A stretch of DNA of 23,812 bases, from assembly GCA_009702945.1 (NCBI GenBank), contig WLGZ01000002.1, positions 1-23,812 on the forward strand, given 5' to 3'. Origin of the DNA: Actinomycetota bacterium (GTDB lineage: Bacteria > Actinomycetota > Actinomycetes > S36-B12 > UBA5976). Below, piece by piece: positions 7,042 to 15,830 of this stretch; positions within the stretch are counted from its first letter, which is position 1; each line of letters starts with the position of its first letter. The translations under genes were made by a program, and so were the position numbers. The notes beneath the pieces are model-generated. The model was given only the letters and a program-made list of their open reading frames with translations. It was not told the DNA's origin and ran no database searches.

Positions 7042-8934
7042 TTATAAATCGATGCGAGTTCCGATTGTGATCACTCGGTCATAAGGCAATCCATAGAACT
7101 GAGTTGGCGAAACGGCATTGCGGTGCAAAATCTCAAATAGGTTCTCAGTGCGATTACCTAACGTGCCACCTTCAGAAGCTAAGAAGTGTCGCTCTGATAG
7201 ATAATACGTGGCTGACTTTTCTTCCTCAGCACTTAAAGCGTTACGCTGCAAAATGTTTGGTACATTCACGGTTTCCATGTAACCGGCAAAAATTGTTACT
7301 TGGCATAACCGGTCCGTAATGTGATCAACCAAAACCGGTGTTGTGCTAACTGGTTGAGTATCAGATTTAACCGTGACCACGATTACGCTTTCCGGCAATG
7401 AATGCATGATCGTAACGTGCGAAATCAATGCAGCTGGAACAACTTCGGCCGGAGATGCCATGAAGATTCCGACACCTGGAACCATTGCAATTTCGCCCGA
7501 TTCACAGCCCGCATAAATCTCTTGCCAAGTGCGACTAGATTCACGCATCTTCTTGTTAAGCGCCCGATTACCAGCTCGCCAAATCAACATGACCGACAAA
7601 ATAATGGCGCCCAATACCACTGGCACCCAACCACCATCAAGGAATCTGCTCGCAGTTCCAATTAGGAACGCAATATCAAGACTCAGAAAAATCGTAGTTA
7701 AAGGAGCAATTTTCCAGAGTGGCCACTTCCAAACTAAGCGCGCAACGATTGTAAACGCAATAGTTGTGACTGCCATAGTTCCTGCAATAGCTAGAACGTA
7801 CGCGCTAGCGAGAGCAGATGAGGACTTGAATGCAATGACCAATGCGATGCTGGTGAATCCAACCAACCAATTTGCAATTGGAACATAAATCTGGCCTTCT
7901 TGATCCGCATTGGTATGGCGAATTGTTAGACGAGGGAAGAGTCCTAGTTGAACTGCTTGCCTTGAAAGCGAAAATACACCAGTGATTAACGCTTGCGAGG
8001 CAACAATAGTCGCAGCCGTGGCAACAACAATCAGAACTAGGGTCATAGGACGGTTTGGTGCTAGTGCAAAGAATGGATTTGCGATAGCACTTGGCTCATT
8101 CATCAAGAGTGCAGCTTGTCCTAGGTAGCACAGAACCAAGGCCGGACCAACTATGAATGCCCATGCAATTCGAATTGGGCGGGCACCGAAATGTCCCATG
8201 TCGGTATAGAGGGCTTCAGCACCAGTCACTACGAGAATGACTGCAGCCAAAACAAAGATCGAATGCAACCCGTGACTTGCAAAGTATTGAATTGCATAGG
8301 TTGGCGATAACGCGACTAATACATCTGGATGCTGGATGATGCGATATACACCAAGTCCACCTATGAGTGTGAACCAAACAAAAGTTACTGGCCCAAACAC
8401 TTTTCCAATTGTGTTAGTACCTCTTGATTGAACTGCAAACAAAATCGCCAAAATTACTACGGTAGCTGGAACAGCGACAACATCAAGGTCAGGATTAAGT
8501 AGCGCTAATCCTTCAGTAGCTGAAAGCACACTAATTGCTGGTGTTAGGACACCATCGCCAAACAAAAGGCTGGTTCCAATAAGAACCAGAATCAGTAGAG
8601 CTAGATGTTTTCTGGTTCGTGGTGTTCTGATGTTGTCGGGCATGAGTGAAAGAAGTGCAAGCATGCCACCTTCACCGCGGTTATCTGCCCGCATAACAAA
8701 AGATAAGTACTTCAAAGACACGACCAACATAAGTGCCCAAAAGATCATCGAAGCAATGCCATAAATCTGGTCGGGTTCAGATCCAGAGATTAGAAAAGTC
8801 TGCTTCATTGCATAGATTGGGCTCGTTCCGATGTCACCAAACACGACTCCGGTAGCTCCAAGAACTAATGCTGAAGTACTGGCCTTATGTGCATGTGAGG
8901 CGTCTTCGACAGAATTGCCATTTTGCTTAGACAT
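7042..8934 (-). CDS. kup: Low-affinity potassium/proton symporter Kup
   Basis: The 630-residue protein matches the usual length of bacterial Kup/KUP/HAK transporters. The family signature GDIGTSPIYA is at about residues 34-43 in the first transmembrane helix. The N-terminal ~460 residues contain about 12 hydrophobic segments and acidic/glycine motifs such as FGDGVLTPAISVLSATEGL; the last ~160 residues form the cytoplasmic domain. It takes up K+ with H+ across the cytoplasmic membrane. The upstream gap is only 71 bp, with a short dyad (8955-8969) but no room for the c-di-AMP riboswitch often found before actinobacterial kup genes. No strong ribosome site is seen. It is convergent with the catabolic operon. 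Confidence 0.95.
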   Translation of the reverse strand: MSKQNGNSVEDASHAHKASTSALVLGATGVVFGDIGTSPIYAMKQTFLISGSEPDQIYGIASMIFWALMLVVSLKYLSFVMRADNRGEGGMLALLSLMPDNIRTPRTRKHLALLILVLIGTSLLFGDGVLTPAISVLSATEGLALLNPDLDVVAVPATVVILAILFAVQSRGTNTIGKVFGPVTFVWFTLIGGLGVYRIIQHPDVLVALSPTYAIQYFASHGLHSIFVLAAVILVVTGAEALYTDMGHFGARPIRIAWAFIVGPALVLCYLGQAALLMNEPSAIANPFFALAPNRPMTLVLIVVATAATIVASQALITGVFSLSRQAVQLGLFPRLTIRHTNADQEGQIYVPIANWLVGFTSIALVIAFKSSSALASAYVLAIAGTMAVTTIAFTIVARLVWKWPLWKIAPLTTIFLSLDIAFLIGTASRFLDGGWVPVVLGAIILSVMLIWRAGNRALNKKMRESSRTWQEIYAGCESGEIAMVPGVGIFMASPAEVVPAALISHVTIMHSLPESVIVVTVKSDTQPVSTTPVLVDHITDRLCQVTIFAGYMETVNVPNILQRNALSAEEEKSATYYLSERHFLASEGGTLGNRTENLFEILHRNAVSPTQFYGLPYDRVITIGTRIDL

Positions 8935-8954
8935 CTAAACACTTTCGATTCAGC

Positions 8955-8969
8955 GGTGCGGAGCGCACC
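8955..8969. repeat. Short dyad between serine hydrolase and kup
   Basis: GGTGCG and CGCACC are perfect arms around GAG. The site is 20 bp upstream of the kup start and 36 bp beyond the hydrolase stop. No T-run follows on the minus strand, so it is not a standard terminator. It could be an operator or mRNA hairpin at the kup 5' end. Confidence 0.4.
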
Positions 8970-9005
8970 CTATTTATCTTAGACACATTGCACTGGGCTT
9001 ATTGC

Positions 9006-10433
9006 TCACGATGGGACTTTAGCCACCTTTATTGTTTGAATTTTTGGTGGCTTAGTTGGCGTCAAAAGTATCTCGATCTCCAACAGTCCAGCATCGCTAG
9101 TAACCTGCCATTTTGCGTGGGCTGGAGTAGTACTTTTCAGGCTTTCACTGACTCGAGAAATTTTGGCTCCATTTCCAACAACTCCGGCCAGTGCTGCCAT
9201 TCGTTCTGATCTTGGTTGATCTAAATCCATATTTACGGCAAACCAGTCATCAGCAATTGATTGATTGCCGGACACTAACAATTCTTCGACGGCTGACATA
9301 GCTGCTGCAGTGTCTGGCCAAAGCAATGATTCTGAAATTACCGGAGCCTTTACATGATCACGAATGATTATGTTCATAGCTTCGCTGGCGGCTGGCATCA
9401 TCGGTGCGTAAGTTCGATTGCCTAGTGCCACGATTCCCCAACCAGATTCTGGATGCCACCGCATGTGCGATCCGAATCCTGGGTAGCCTCCACTGTGCGA
9501 AACAAATCGGCCTAGCAAAGAATCGTCATCGACTAACAAGCCATAGCCGTATGAAGTTGTAATTGATTTGATCTGGTCAGTGTGCGGATCAGTAAATGCA
9601 GCGGTACGAGCGTGGCGCTGTGGTTCTTGCATTTCGCGTCGGCTCCACTTTTGTAATGGGTGATCAGATGTTTCGTTCCACGCTGATTGAAAACCAGCTA
9701 CCCATTTCGCTAAGTCTTCGACGTTGCTAAGCAATCCACCCATTGCACTGAAAGCGCCTGGAACCGTCAACGGCTCAGGCACAAAGCCACTTGCGAATTC
9801 TGCGTAACCTTGCACAAATTGTTCAGATGCAACTTCAGATTGATGAAAAGTAGACGATGACATCTTCAGCGGTTGATGAATTGCTGACTTAACAAAATCT
9901 AAGTAATCCATGCCACTTGTGACACTGATGATTCGACCTAACAGTGCATAGCCAAGATTTGAATATTCAAATCCCATTCGTGGAGCGCGAGTAAACGAAA
10001 GTCCTTGGCTAACTAGGTCATCGAAAGAGTCAATTTCCAAACTTTCTTGTCGATCTCCCCAAGGATCATCAGTTGGAAAACCAGCATTCATAGTTAGCAA
10101 ATCGCGAATCGTGATTACGTGCCCAAAATCAGGAATCCCAATGCTGTCGGTCCAAGGCAAATAGATGGTGATGTCATCATCGAGCCGAAGCTTGCCAGCA
10201 TCGCGAAGTAACAGGATTGCGGTAGCAGTAAAACTCTTTGTCATGGATGCAATGCGAAACACGCTGGACTTATCAGGGCAGGAATTGGAATCTAGAACGG
10301 TTTCACCAAATCCTTTGGCATGGATTAACTTGCCATCTTTGATCAACCCATAGGCAGCGCCAGGAATTTTCTTTTCGGTTGAATGACTAGCGAAATGTTG
10401 ATCCATCAATTCAATGATGTTTGTGTAATCCAT
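9006..10433 (-). CDS. Beta-lactamase-fold serine hydrolase (class C / esterase family)
   Basis: The protein has 475 residues from the start used. It carries the three motifs of the serine beta-lactamase/penicillin-binding-like family: SMTK (Ser63-Lys66), YSN (Tyr157-Asn159) and HSGG (313-316). Members include class C beta-lactamases, D-aminopeptidases and carboxylesterases; which activity applies here cannot be told. A C-terminal domain of roughly 110 residues follows the catalytic domain. No signal peptide is seen from this ATG, so it appears cytoplasmic, unlike true secreted beta-lactamases. The frame is open 59 codons further upstream, but that extension runs into the divergent oxygenase gene and looks non-coding. 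No clear Shine-Dalgarno precedes this ATG, so a leaderless message is possible. Confidence 0.85.
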   Translation of the reverse strand: MDYTNIIELMDQHFASHSTEKKIPGAAYGLIKDGKLIHAKGFGETVLDSNSCPDKSSVFRIASMTKSFTATAILLLRDAGKLRLDDDITIYLPWTDSIGIPDFGHVITIRDLLTMNAGFPTDDPWGDRQESLEIDSFDDLVSQGLSFTRAPRMGFEYSNLGYALLGRIISVTSGMDYLDFVKSAIHQPLKMSSSTFHQSEVASEQFVQGYAEFASGFVPEPLTVPGAFSAMGGLLSNVEDLAKWVAGFQSAWNETSDHPLQKWSRREMQEPQRHARTAAFTDPHTDQIKSITTSYGYGLLVDDDSLLGRFVSHSGGYPGFGSHMRWHPESGWGIVALGNRTYAPMMPAASEAMNIIIRDHVKAPVISESLLWPDTAAAMSAVEELLVSGNQSIADDWFAVNMDLDQPRSERMAALAGVVGNGAKISRVSESLKSTTPAHAKWQVTSDAGLLEIEILLTPTKPPKIQTIKVAKVPS

Positions 10434-10548
10434 ACTGACCAGTTTGCCACTTTGTGAACCTGTTGAGTGTGAGCAATAATGAAGTTCTGCGACAGTAGCT
10501 TTCTTCTCGTAGATTTGTAAGGTAGGCAAGCAAACAAGGAGAAATCGC

Positions 10549-11475
10549 GTGGCAACAAATGCGTTACAAGAACGCTTTGGCACTCGATTCCGCCGAATCA
10601 TTACAAACACCGAAGATGGTGTTCCGCCTTGGATGGAAGCAGTTGAGTCAGGGGAAACCCGAGGGCTCTATCTTCCGCACGATGCGCCTTGGGTTGTTCA
10701 TGGCGACGTTGCAACATTAGTTGGCGGCATTCGCGCATTGCTTATGCAGGCTTTGCATCCCGGAACCCTTACTGGCGTAGAACAGCACTCACGTTATGAA
10801 CATGATCCACTCGGTCGACTAGCCGGAACTACTAAATGGTTAACGATCGCAACGTTTGGATCTGATGAAGCTTTAGCTAACGAGTCTGCTCGAGTTAATC
10901 GCATGCACGATCACGTCAAGGGCCAATACACAACTGGGCACGGTGAAACCAAGGCCTATAAAGCTGCTGATCCAGATCTACTTGCATGGGTGCACATTGC
11001 ATTTACCGATTCGTTTTTAACTACGCATGAACTTTATGGCGCCGAAGATATTCCCGGTGGTCCCGATGAATATGTTTCACAATGGTCAAAGTCAGTTGCT
11101 CCGCTTGGATTAACGACTGCACCGATGTCCCGGGCTGAATTAAAGCGCGAGATCAAGCGCTATCGAGACGAAGGAATTCTGGCCACAAGCGAAACAACTA
11201 AACGAGTTGTGGAATTCATTCGCAAACCACCACTTTCAAAGACTGCGCTTCTTGCTTACGATCGAATGTTTGATGGCGCAGTGGCTTCGATCCCACCAGA
11301 GTTTCAAGAAATGCTCGGTCTAAAGGGCAAGAGTCTTAAAGTTGCCGGCCCAATCACGCGTGGGATTTTAACTTCACTTCGGATGGGTCTTGGCCCGGCT
11401 TCACCAATGGAAGAAGCAGCTATCGCTCGCTTAATCCGCATCGGTGAGCTGCCAAAAGATTTTGTTGCTAACTAA
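10549..11475 (+). CDS. Oxygenase MpaB/DUF2236 family protein
   Basis: The protein has 308 residues with a GTG start preceded by a strong AAGGAGA six bases upstream. The sequence fits the DUF2236 (MpaB / latex-clearing-protein-like) family: an N-terminal stretch ending in LLMQALHPGTLTGVEQHS (His70-Pro71), then DPLGRL...T (about 87-94), NRMHDHV and AWVHIAFTDSF (about 146-155). Relatives are b-type haem oxygenases or reductases acting on rubber or mulberry-type substrates, and many actinobacterial copies are uncharacterised. No signal peptide or membrane segment is obvious. It is divergent from the serine hydrolase across 115 bp, and its 3' end overlaps the stop of the convergent membrane protein by eight bases. 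Confidence 0.8.
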   Translation: MATNALQERFGTRFRRIITNTEDGVPPWMEAVESGETRGLYLPHDAPWVVHGDVATLVGGIRALLMQALHPGTLTGVEQHSRYEHDPLGRLAGTTKWLTIATFGSDEALANESARVNRMHDHVKGQYTTGHGETKAYKAADPDLLAWVHIAFTDSFLTTHELYGAEDIPGGPDEYVSQWSKSVAPLGLTTAPMSRAELKREIKRYRDEGILATSETTKRVVEFIRKPPLSKTALLAYDRMFDGAVASIPPEFQEMLGLKGKSLKVAGPITRGILTSLRMGLGPASPMEEAAIARLIRIGELPKDFVAN

Positions 11476-12838
11476 AGTCCACGTATTCATCAGCAATAGC
11501 TAACTGCAACCACTGACGTGATTCGTTCGCGCTGCTTTCACTTAGTAAATAAGCCGGAAGCAAAATAGTAGAACCATCATTTAGATACCAAGAAATCAAA
11601 CTAGGTTCGGCTTTGGTGATCTTTACTCGATCAATGTTTGCATCTAAGATCGGTTGCCCAGCTGAGTTCTTAGCCACCGCAGAAGAATTTGCAGATGTTC
11701 CTAGTTCCATTGGATAGACCATGCCATCTTTATAGATTTCCTGCGGTGCCAAATTTGCCCATAGGCCATTTTGGGAGCGTTCTATCGCAGTTTTTGCACC
11801 AACAATCGTGTATTCAGCAGTCGGAATAAAACTGGCAAAGAAACCCGAGGCATTCAGGATTGAATCATCAGGTCCTATCGTCATTGACCACGACTGATTT
11901 GTATCAATTCCATTAATCAAAACTTTGGCTGTAACTAACTTGTAGGCTCCGGCCAATTCAGATGTGTAACCCCACATACCGCCGCCATCTACTACCGACC
12001 AAACAGCAGATTCGGAGTTAAAGTCAAGAGCTCCAAACTTCTCTTTTGCGAAAGCCAGAGCCGACTCGTCACTTGGCAAAACCCCACTTGGCTTGGTGCA
12101 GTCACTTGGAGCAGGCATTGGTTCTGGAACCACAGTTGGCATTGGTTCTGGAGTTGCTACATCTGTAGCGGTAACCGACGCCGGTGCATCTCCAGAAGAT
12201 TTTGTGTCATACATCGGAATGTTTCCACCACAATATGTCGGACTGACAGAAGAGTCACTGTAATTCCAAGTGATTAGCTGATCTAAATCCCAACTAGCTC
12301 CACTGAGTTGAGCAACTGCTTTGACGTAATTTTGGTCACCAACAAAATAGCCATCTTTGCTACTGCCAGTGATTTCTCCGGATACCGAAAAAATGTCTGC
12401 AATTTTCTTGAGTTGAGCCTTGCGATCTATGTCGCTGGCGTCAAAGGTATAGCCAATTGCAGACCCTGATGTATCTAATATTCCTGAATCGGCTTCTAGA
12501 AATGCTCGACCACCCCAGTAAGCCATCTTTGAATCTTCAGCACCTGCGGCGCCTCCCATTTCAGTAGCAGGAGCGGAAATAACATTTGGAACATCTGAGC
12601 CTGACTGCGCTGCAATTGTGTATCCAGCGCCACCACCAACAAATAACGCAACGCTAGCGGCGACAGCAACTGGCGCTAACCAGGAGCGCTTAGAAATCGG
12701 AGAAACCTTTATTGCTTTAGATAACACCGACGCCTTAAGGGCATCCAATTCTGGACTGGTTAAATGTTGAGCTGGGTCATTAGCGGTTAATGCAACCCAC
12801 GCTTGGTCATTTTCTTTGTCATCAAACTCGTTAGACAT
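11468..12838 (-). CDS. Single-pass membrane protein divergent to an ECF sigma factor, possible anti-sigma partner
   Basis: I do not recognise a named family in this 456-residue protein. Residues 1-52 are hydrophilic (with a NDPAQHLTSPELDALKASV segment); one membrane helix spans about 53-76. The rest should lie outside the membrane and includes a proline-rich linker with two PEPMP repeats (230-234, 238-242) near Cys203 and Cys247. The short N-terminal cytoplasmic part, one helix and large outer domain are the layout of membrane anti-sigma factors, but the zinc-binding HxxxCxxC motif is absent. The divergent ECF sigma gene supports such a role; membrane proteins of unknown function next to actinobacterial ECF genes commonly begin with a similar DPA-containing stretch. 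AGGAGC lies five bases before the ATG. Function as an anti-sigma factor is inference. Confidence 0.6.
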   Translation of the reverse strand: MSNEFDDKENDQAWVALTANDPAQHLTSPELDALKASVLSKAIKVSPISKRSWLAPVAVAASVALFVGGGAGYTIAAQSGSDVPNVISAPATEMGGAAGAEDSKMAYWGGRAFLEADSGILDTSGSAIGYTFDASDIDRKAQLKKIADIFSVSGEITGSSKDGYFVGDQNYVKAVAQLSGASWDLDQLITWNYSDSSVSPTYCGGNIPMYDTKSSGDAPASVTATDVATPEPMPTVVPEPMPAPSDCTKPSGVLPSDESALAFAKEKFGALDFNSESAVWSVVDGGGMWGYTSELAGAYKLVTAKVLINGIDTNQSWSMTIGPDDSILNASGFFASFIPTAEYTIVGAKTAIERSQNGLWANLAPQEIYKDGMVYPMELGTSANSSAVAKNSAGQPILDANIDRVKITKAEPSLISWYLNDGSTILLPAYLLSESSANESRQWLQLAIADEYVDFS

Positions 12839-12880
12839 AATTGCTCCTTTATTCCTACCCTTCTTATGTCAAAAGCGATT

Positions 12881-12904
12881 GGAACCTTTCAAGTATTTTT
12901 GGTC
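12881..12904 (+). promoter_or_regulatory. ECF-type promoter in front of the sigma gene
   Basis: GGAAC (12881-12885) and GGTC (12901-12904) are separated by 15 bases. This matches the usual ECF promoter form (GGAAC, 15-17 bases, CGTC/CGTT) except for one base in the -10. It points toward the sigma gene, whose start is 79 bases downstream, and would give autoregulation. No matching element faces the membrane protein gene. Confidence 0.45.
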
Positions 12905-12983
12905 TTTAATTGTGGGGATTAGTGAAAGAAAGTGAATAGTTGCGACATAGATTAAGTATTAGCGGTGCCATTTAGGAGAAATC

Positions 12984-13454
12984 GTGACGGATCTGGATTT
13001 TGACCAGCTCTATAATCGACATGCCCTTGAGGTTTACCGATATATCGCCCGTCGGCATATCGGCAATGATGCTCAAGATCTAACCGGTGACGTCTTTTTA
13101 ATTGCATTTCAGAAACTAAATTCAATTCCTGCTGGATCGGAATTACCTTGGCTTTATCGGACAGCTTGGAATGTATTAGCCAATGCTCACCGTAAGAACG
13201 ATCCAATCCCGGCAAACTTTGATTTAACGGAAATCGAACCTGATTGCGCAGACGAAGTAATCACAAACGATCAACTAAGTAGATCCTGGCAAAAACTCCC
13301 TCAAAAAGATCGAGAAGTTTTGCGACTGGCTGCTTGGGAAGGGTTATCAGGTAAGGAACTAGCAACAACTTTAGGAATTTCTGAAGGTGGCGCAGGAGCC
13401 GCCCTTTCCAGAGCGCGAGCTAACTTACGTAAAGCTTGGGAAGAAGAAAGCTAA
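12984..13454 (+). CDS. ECF-type RNA polymerase sigma factor
   Basis: This short (156-residue) sigma-70 family protein has only the two core domains. Sigma2 covers about residues 5-75 (FDQLYNRHALEVYRYIARRHIG...AQDLTGDVFLIAF...LPWLYRTAWNVLANAHR). Sigma4 covers about 95-152 (LSRSWQKLPQKDREVLRLAAWEGLSGKELATTLGISEGGAGAALSRARANLRKAW) with its helix-turn-helix. It starts with GTG behind a good AGGAGAA. An ECF-like promoter lies upstream, and a membrane protein that may hold it inactive is divergent. Its regulon is unknown. The stop abuts the stop of the convergent SDR gene with no spare base. Confidence 0.9.
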   Translation: MTDLDFDQLYNRHALEVYRYIARRHIGNDAQDLTGDVFLIAFQKLNSIPAGSELPWLYRTAWNVLANAHRKNDPIPANFDLTEIEPDCADEVITNDQLSRSWQKLPQKDREVLRLAAWEGLSGKELATTLGISEGGAGAALSRARANLRKAWEEES

Positions 13455-14210
13455 TTACATTCGCAAGTAAGAAGCGCCGTTGAAATCTAGAACTGCGCCA
13501 CTTGCCCAAAGTGAATCTTTGGAAGCCAAGAAATAGATCGCGCGCGCTAATTCATCCGGTTCAGCAACGCGACCAAATGGACTTTGATTTCGAATATCAT
13601 CACCAGTTGGACCATCAAGTAATTCAGCAGCCATTTCGGTATCAACAAAGCCTGGAGCCAAAGTTGTTACGCCAACACCTTCTGGGGCAAGAGCCTTTGC
13701 AATTGACTGACCAAAGGCAACGATCGCTGCTTTGCTTGCGCCATACGCAGGGCTAACTGGTTCGCCACGGAATGCGCCGCGAGATCCAACGTTAACGATT
13801 CGGGAATCGCCATGACGTGGCATGTGTTGCAGTGCGCACCAAGAAACGTTTGCTGCTCCAGTTAAGTTAACGCCTAACGTATCGGCCCACGCTTTTTGCC
13901 ATACTTCGTAAGTAGACGATTCAATTGGGTGATCGAAGAAAACGCCAGCGTTGTTGATCAAGATATCGATGTGTCCAAATTCTTTTGCAACTGAATCAAC
14001 CATTACCTTGATGGCATCGGCATCACGTAAATCAGCTTGCGCAGTCATGTGACCAGAACCTGGCAGGGATGCCATCACTTCTTTGGCAAGGTCGCCATTT
14101 GAACTGTAGTGAACCGCAATTCGATCACCTTGTTCTGCAAAGTGCTTTGCAATGCTGGCACCGATTCCACGGGAACCGCCGGTTACTAATACTGTGCGCT
14201 GCTTTGACAT
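13455..14210 (-). CDS. SDR family oxidoreductase (FabG-like)
   Basis: The 251-residue protein is a classical short-chain dehydrogenase. It has the cofactor loop GGSRGIG (11-17), NNAG (86-89), catalytic Ser143, Tyr156 and Lys160 (YGASK), and a PGFVDTEM segment that closes the active site. The length and C-terminus (DFNGASYLRM, like the DVNGGxYxR ending) fit 3-oxoacyl-ACP reductase or glucose/sorbitol-type dehydrogenases; the substrate is not fixed by sequence. It is the last gene of the leftward cluster, 12 bases after the alcohol dehydrogenase, and is probably co-transcribed with it. Confidence 0.88.
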   Translation of the reverse strand: MSKQRTVLVTGGSRGIGASIAKHFAEQGDRIAVHYSSNGDLAKEVMASLPGSGHMTAQADLRDADAIKVMVDSVAKEFGHIDILINNAGVFFDHPIESSTYEVWQKAWADTLGVNLTGAANVSWCALQHMPRHGDSRIVNVGSRGAFRGEPVSPAYGASKAAIVAFGQSIAKALAPEGVGVTTLAPGFVDTEMAAELLDGPTGDDIRNQSPFGRVAEPDELARAIYFLASKDSLWASGAVLDFNGASYLRM

Positions 14211-14222
14211 GTCAGTTACTTC

Positions 14223-15266
14223 CTAGATCGTTGCGGTATCAATTACGAAACGGTAGCGAACATCGCTGGCAAGAACGCGCTCGTAAGCTTCGTTGATTGC
14301 ACTGGCTGGAATGATTTCAATGTCGCTAACAATGTTGTGCTTGCCACAGAAATCCAGCATCTCTTGAGTTTCCTTGATACTGCCAATGTTGGAACCAGAA
14401 AGACTTAACTGACGTCCCATCAGGATGCTGCCATCAAGTGAATACGGCTTACCTGGTGCGCCAACCACAACAAGGGAACCCCATTGACGAAGCGTTCCGA
14501 TGTAGCGATGGATTTCAATTTCTGCTGAAACAGTATTGATGATGATGTCGAAAGTGTTGGCAAGCTTCTTAAGTTCTGCTTTGTCAGAGGTAACAACAAA
14601 GTTCTTTGCTCCCATGGCGAGCGCATCTTCGCGCTTACCTTCACTGTGACTCATTACGGTTACTTCAGCGCCCATGGCAACAGCAATCTTTACTGCCATG
14701 TGACCAAGTCCGCCAAGTCCCATAACGGCAACTTTCTTGCCCGGACCTGCATTCCAATGAACAAGTGGTGAGTAAGTAGTGATGCCAGCACATAACAAAG
14801 GAGCAGCGCCAGCGCGATCTAGATTTGCTGGAACGTGCAGTGCGTAATCAGCCTTAACAACTACGTTATTGGAGTAGCCACCGTAAGTAGGTGTTACGCC
14901 ATCGCGTTCCATACCGTTGTAGGTGTAAGCCGAATTATCAAGACACCAGTGGTCATTGCCAGCTATGCAGTATTCGCAAGTACCACAGGAATCTACAAAG
15001 CAACCAACGCCAGCGATGTCGCCAACTTTGAATTTCTTAACGTCAGATCCAACAGCTACAACGATGCCAACAATTTCGTGGCCCGGAACCATTGGAAAAA
15101 TTGCTTCGCCCCACTCTTCTTTAACTTGGTGAATATCAGAGTGGCAAATGCCGGCGAACTCGATGTCGATAGAAATGTCATTTGCGCCAACTTCACGTCG
15201 CTCAAATTCCCACGGTCCAATCGTTCCGTTTGCAACCTGTGCTGCGTAACCTTTAGTTTTTGCCAT
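14223..15266 (-). CDS. Zinc-dependent NADP-type alcohol/aldehyde reductase (YahK/CAD family)
   Basis: This medium-chain dehydrogenase has 347 residues. Catalytic zinc ligands are Cys41, His63 and Cys159; the structural zinc is bound by Cys94, Cys97, Cys100 and Cys108. The nucleotide loop is GLGGLG (183-188). The second beta strand ends in MSHSEGKR without the acidic residue of NAD enzymes, which favours NADP(H). The CAGITTYSPL and GPGKKVAVMGLGGLGHMAVKIA blocks place it with YahK and cinnamyl-alcohol-type reductases, which reduce many aldehydes. GGAG precedes the ATG at normal spacing. It lies 52 bp after ogt and 12 bp before the SDR gene. Confidence 0.92.
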   Translation of the reverse strand: MAKTKGYAAQVANGTIGPWEFERREVGANDISIDIEFAGICHSDIHQVKEEWGEAIFPMVPGHEIVGIVVAVGSDVKKFKVGDIAGVGCFVDSCGTCEYCIAGNDHWCLDNSAYTYNGMERDGVTPTYGGYSNNVVVKADYALHVPANLDRAGAAPLLCAGITTYSPLVHWNAGPGKKVAVMGLGGLGHMAVKIAVAMGAEVTVMSHSEGKREDALAMGAKNFVVTSDKAELKKLANTFDIIINTVSAEIEIHRYIGTLRQWGSLVVVGAPGKPYSLDGSILMGRQLSLSGSNIGSIKETQEMLDFCGKHNIVSDIEIIPASAINEAYERVLASDVRYRFVIDTATI

Positions 15267-15318
15267 GTCTACTCCTTGTTATGACTGAAAGCCTACTGAG
15301 TAAACAAAGCCGCGCAGG

Positions 15319-15828
15319 TTAGAGGTCGACACCTTCATGTGCCAACAGTTTCAATTTCAAGTCAATTCCAAAACCATAGTTACCAACAGCGCCACCAGTT
15401 TTTACGACGCGATGGCAGGGAACTATTGGCGCAATCAAATTGGTAGCCATTGCAGTTCCAGCAGCTCTGACTGCAAGCGGTCGGCCAGCTTTTGCAGCCA
15501 AGTCGGCATAACTAATGACTTGCCCACCTTTTACTTTGCGAAGCGCGGCCCAAACATCTTGTGTGAATTCCCCACCAGGTTGACGAACTTTAAGTGATTT
15601 GAAAGCATCAAGGTCTCCATCAACCCAAGACTTAACAACTGAAGTTACGCCAGCAAGTTTTGCATCGGATTTGAATTCAACAATGTTTAGTTTGTGGCCA
15701 GACTTCTTTAGGAATTTTGGAATCTCACTAAAAGCTGCACCGATTACGACTGGCTCTTTTGTGACATCCACAAATGTTGCGATAGGTCCCCATGGAGTTT
15801 TGATTTCATATCCCAAAACTGAATTCAT
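15319..15828 (-). CDS. ogt: Methylated-DNA--protein-cysteine methyltransferase
   Basis: This suicide repair protein removes alkyl groups from O6 of guanine by transfer to its own cysteine. The active site PCHRV is at residues 137-141, with Cys138 as acceptor. The DNA-binding helix-turn-helix (about 106-130, ISYADLAAKAGRPLAVRAAGTAMATN, including the arginine finger Arg121) and the C-terminal VGNYGFG...LKLLAHEG block are intact. The 169-residue length is normal for Ogt. The ATG used lies two bases after the VOC stop, with AAAGGG upstream inside the VOC tail. The frame stays open 11 codons further upstream without a better site. No Ada regulatory domain is fused. Confidence 0.93.
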   Translation of the reverse strand: MNSVLGYEIKTPWGPIATFVDVTKEPVVIGAAFSEIPKFLKKSGHKLNIVEFKSDAKLAGVTSVVKSWVDGDLDAFKSLKVRQPGGEFTQDVWAALRKVKGGQVISYADLAAKAGRPLAVRAAGTAMATNLIAPIVPCHRVVKTGGAVGNYGFGIDLKLKLLAHEGVDL

Positions 15829-15830
15829 AA

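Noticed and set aside
7529..7888. 119-codon plus-strand frame inside kup
   Set aside because: Antisense to a clearly real transporter; hydrophobic composition merely mirrors the membrane-helix codons.
8935..9005. c-di-AMP (ydaO-type) riboswitch before kup
   Set aside because: The leader is only about 70 bp, too short for the riboswitch, and no matching folds are visible beyond one 6-bp dyad.
9006..10433. Antibiotic-resistance class C beta-lactamase
   Set aside because: The SxxK, YSN and HxG motifs are shared by esterases and peptidases, there is no signal peptide, and nothing specific to beta-lactam hydrolysis can be seen.
10434..10610. 59-codon N-terminal extension of the serine hydrolase
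   Set aside because: It overlaps the start and ribosome site of the divergent oxygenase, is not family-like, and the homologous part begins at the ATG at 10433.
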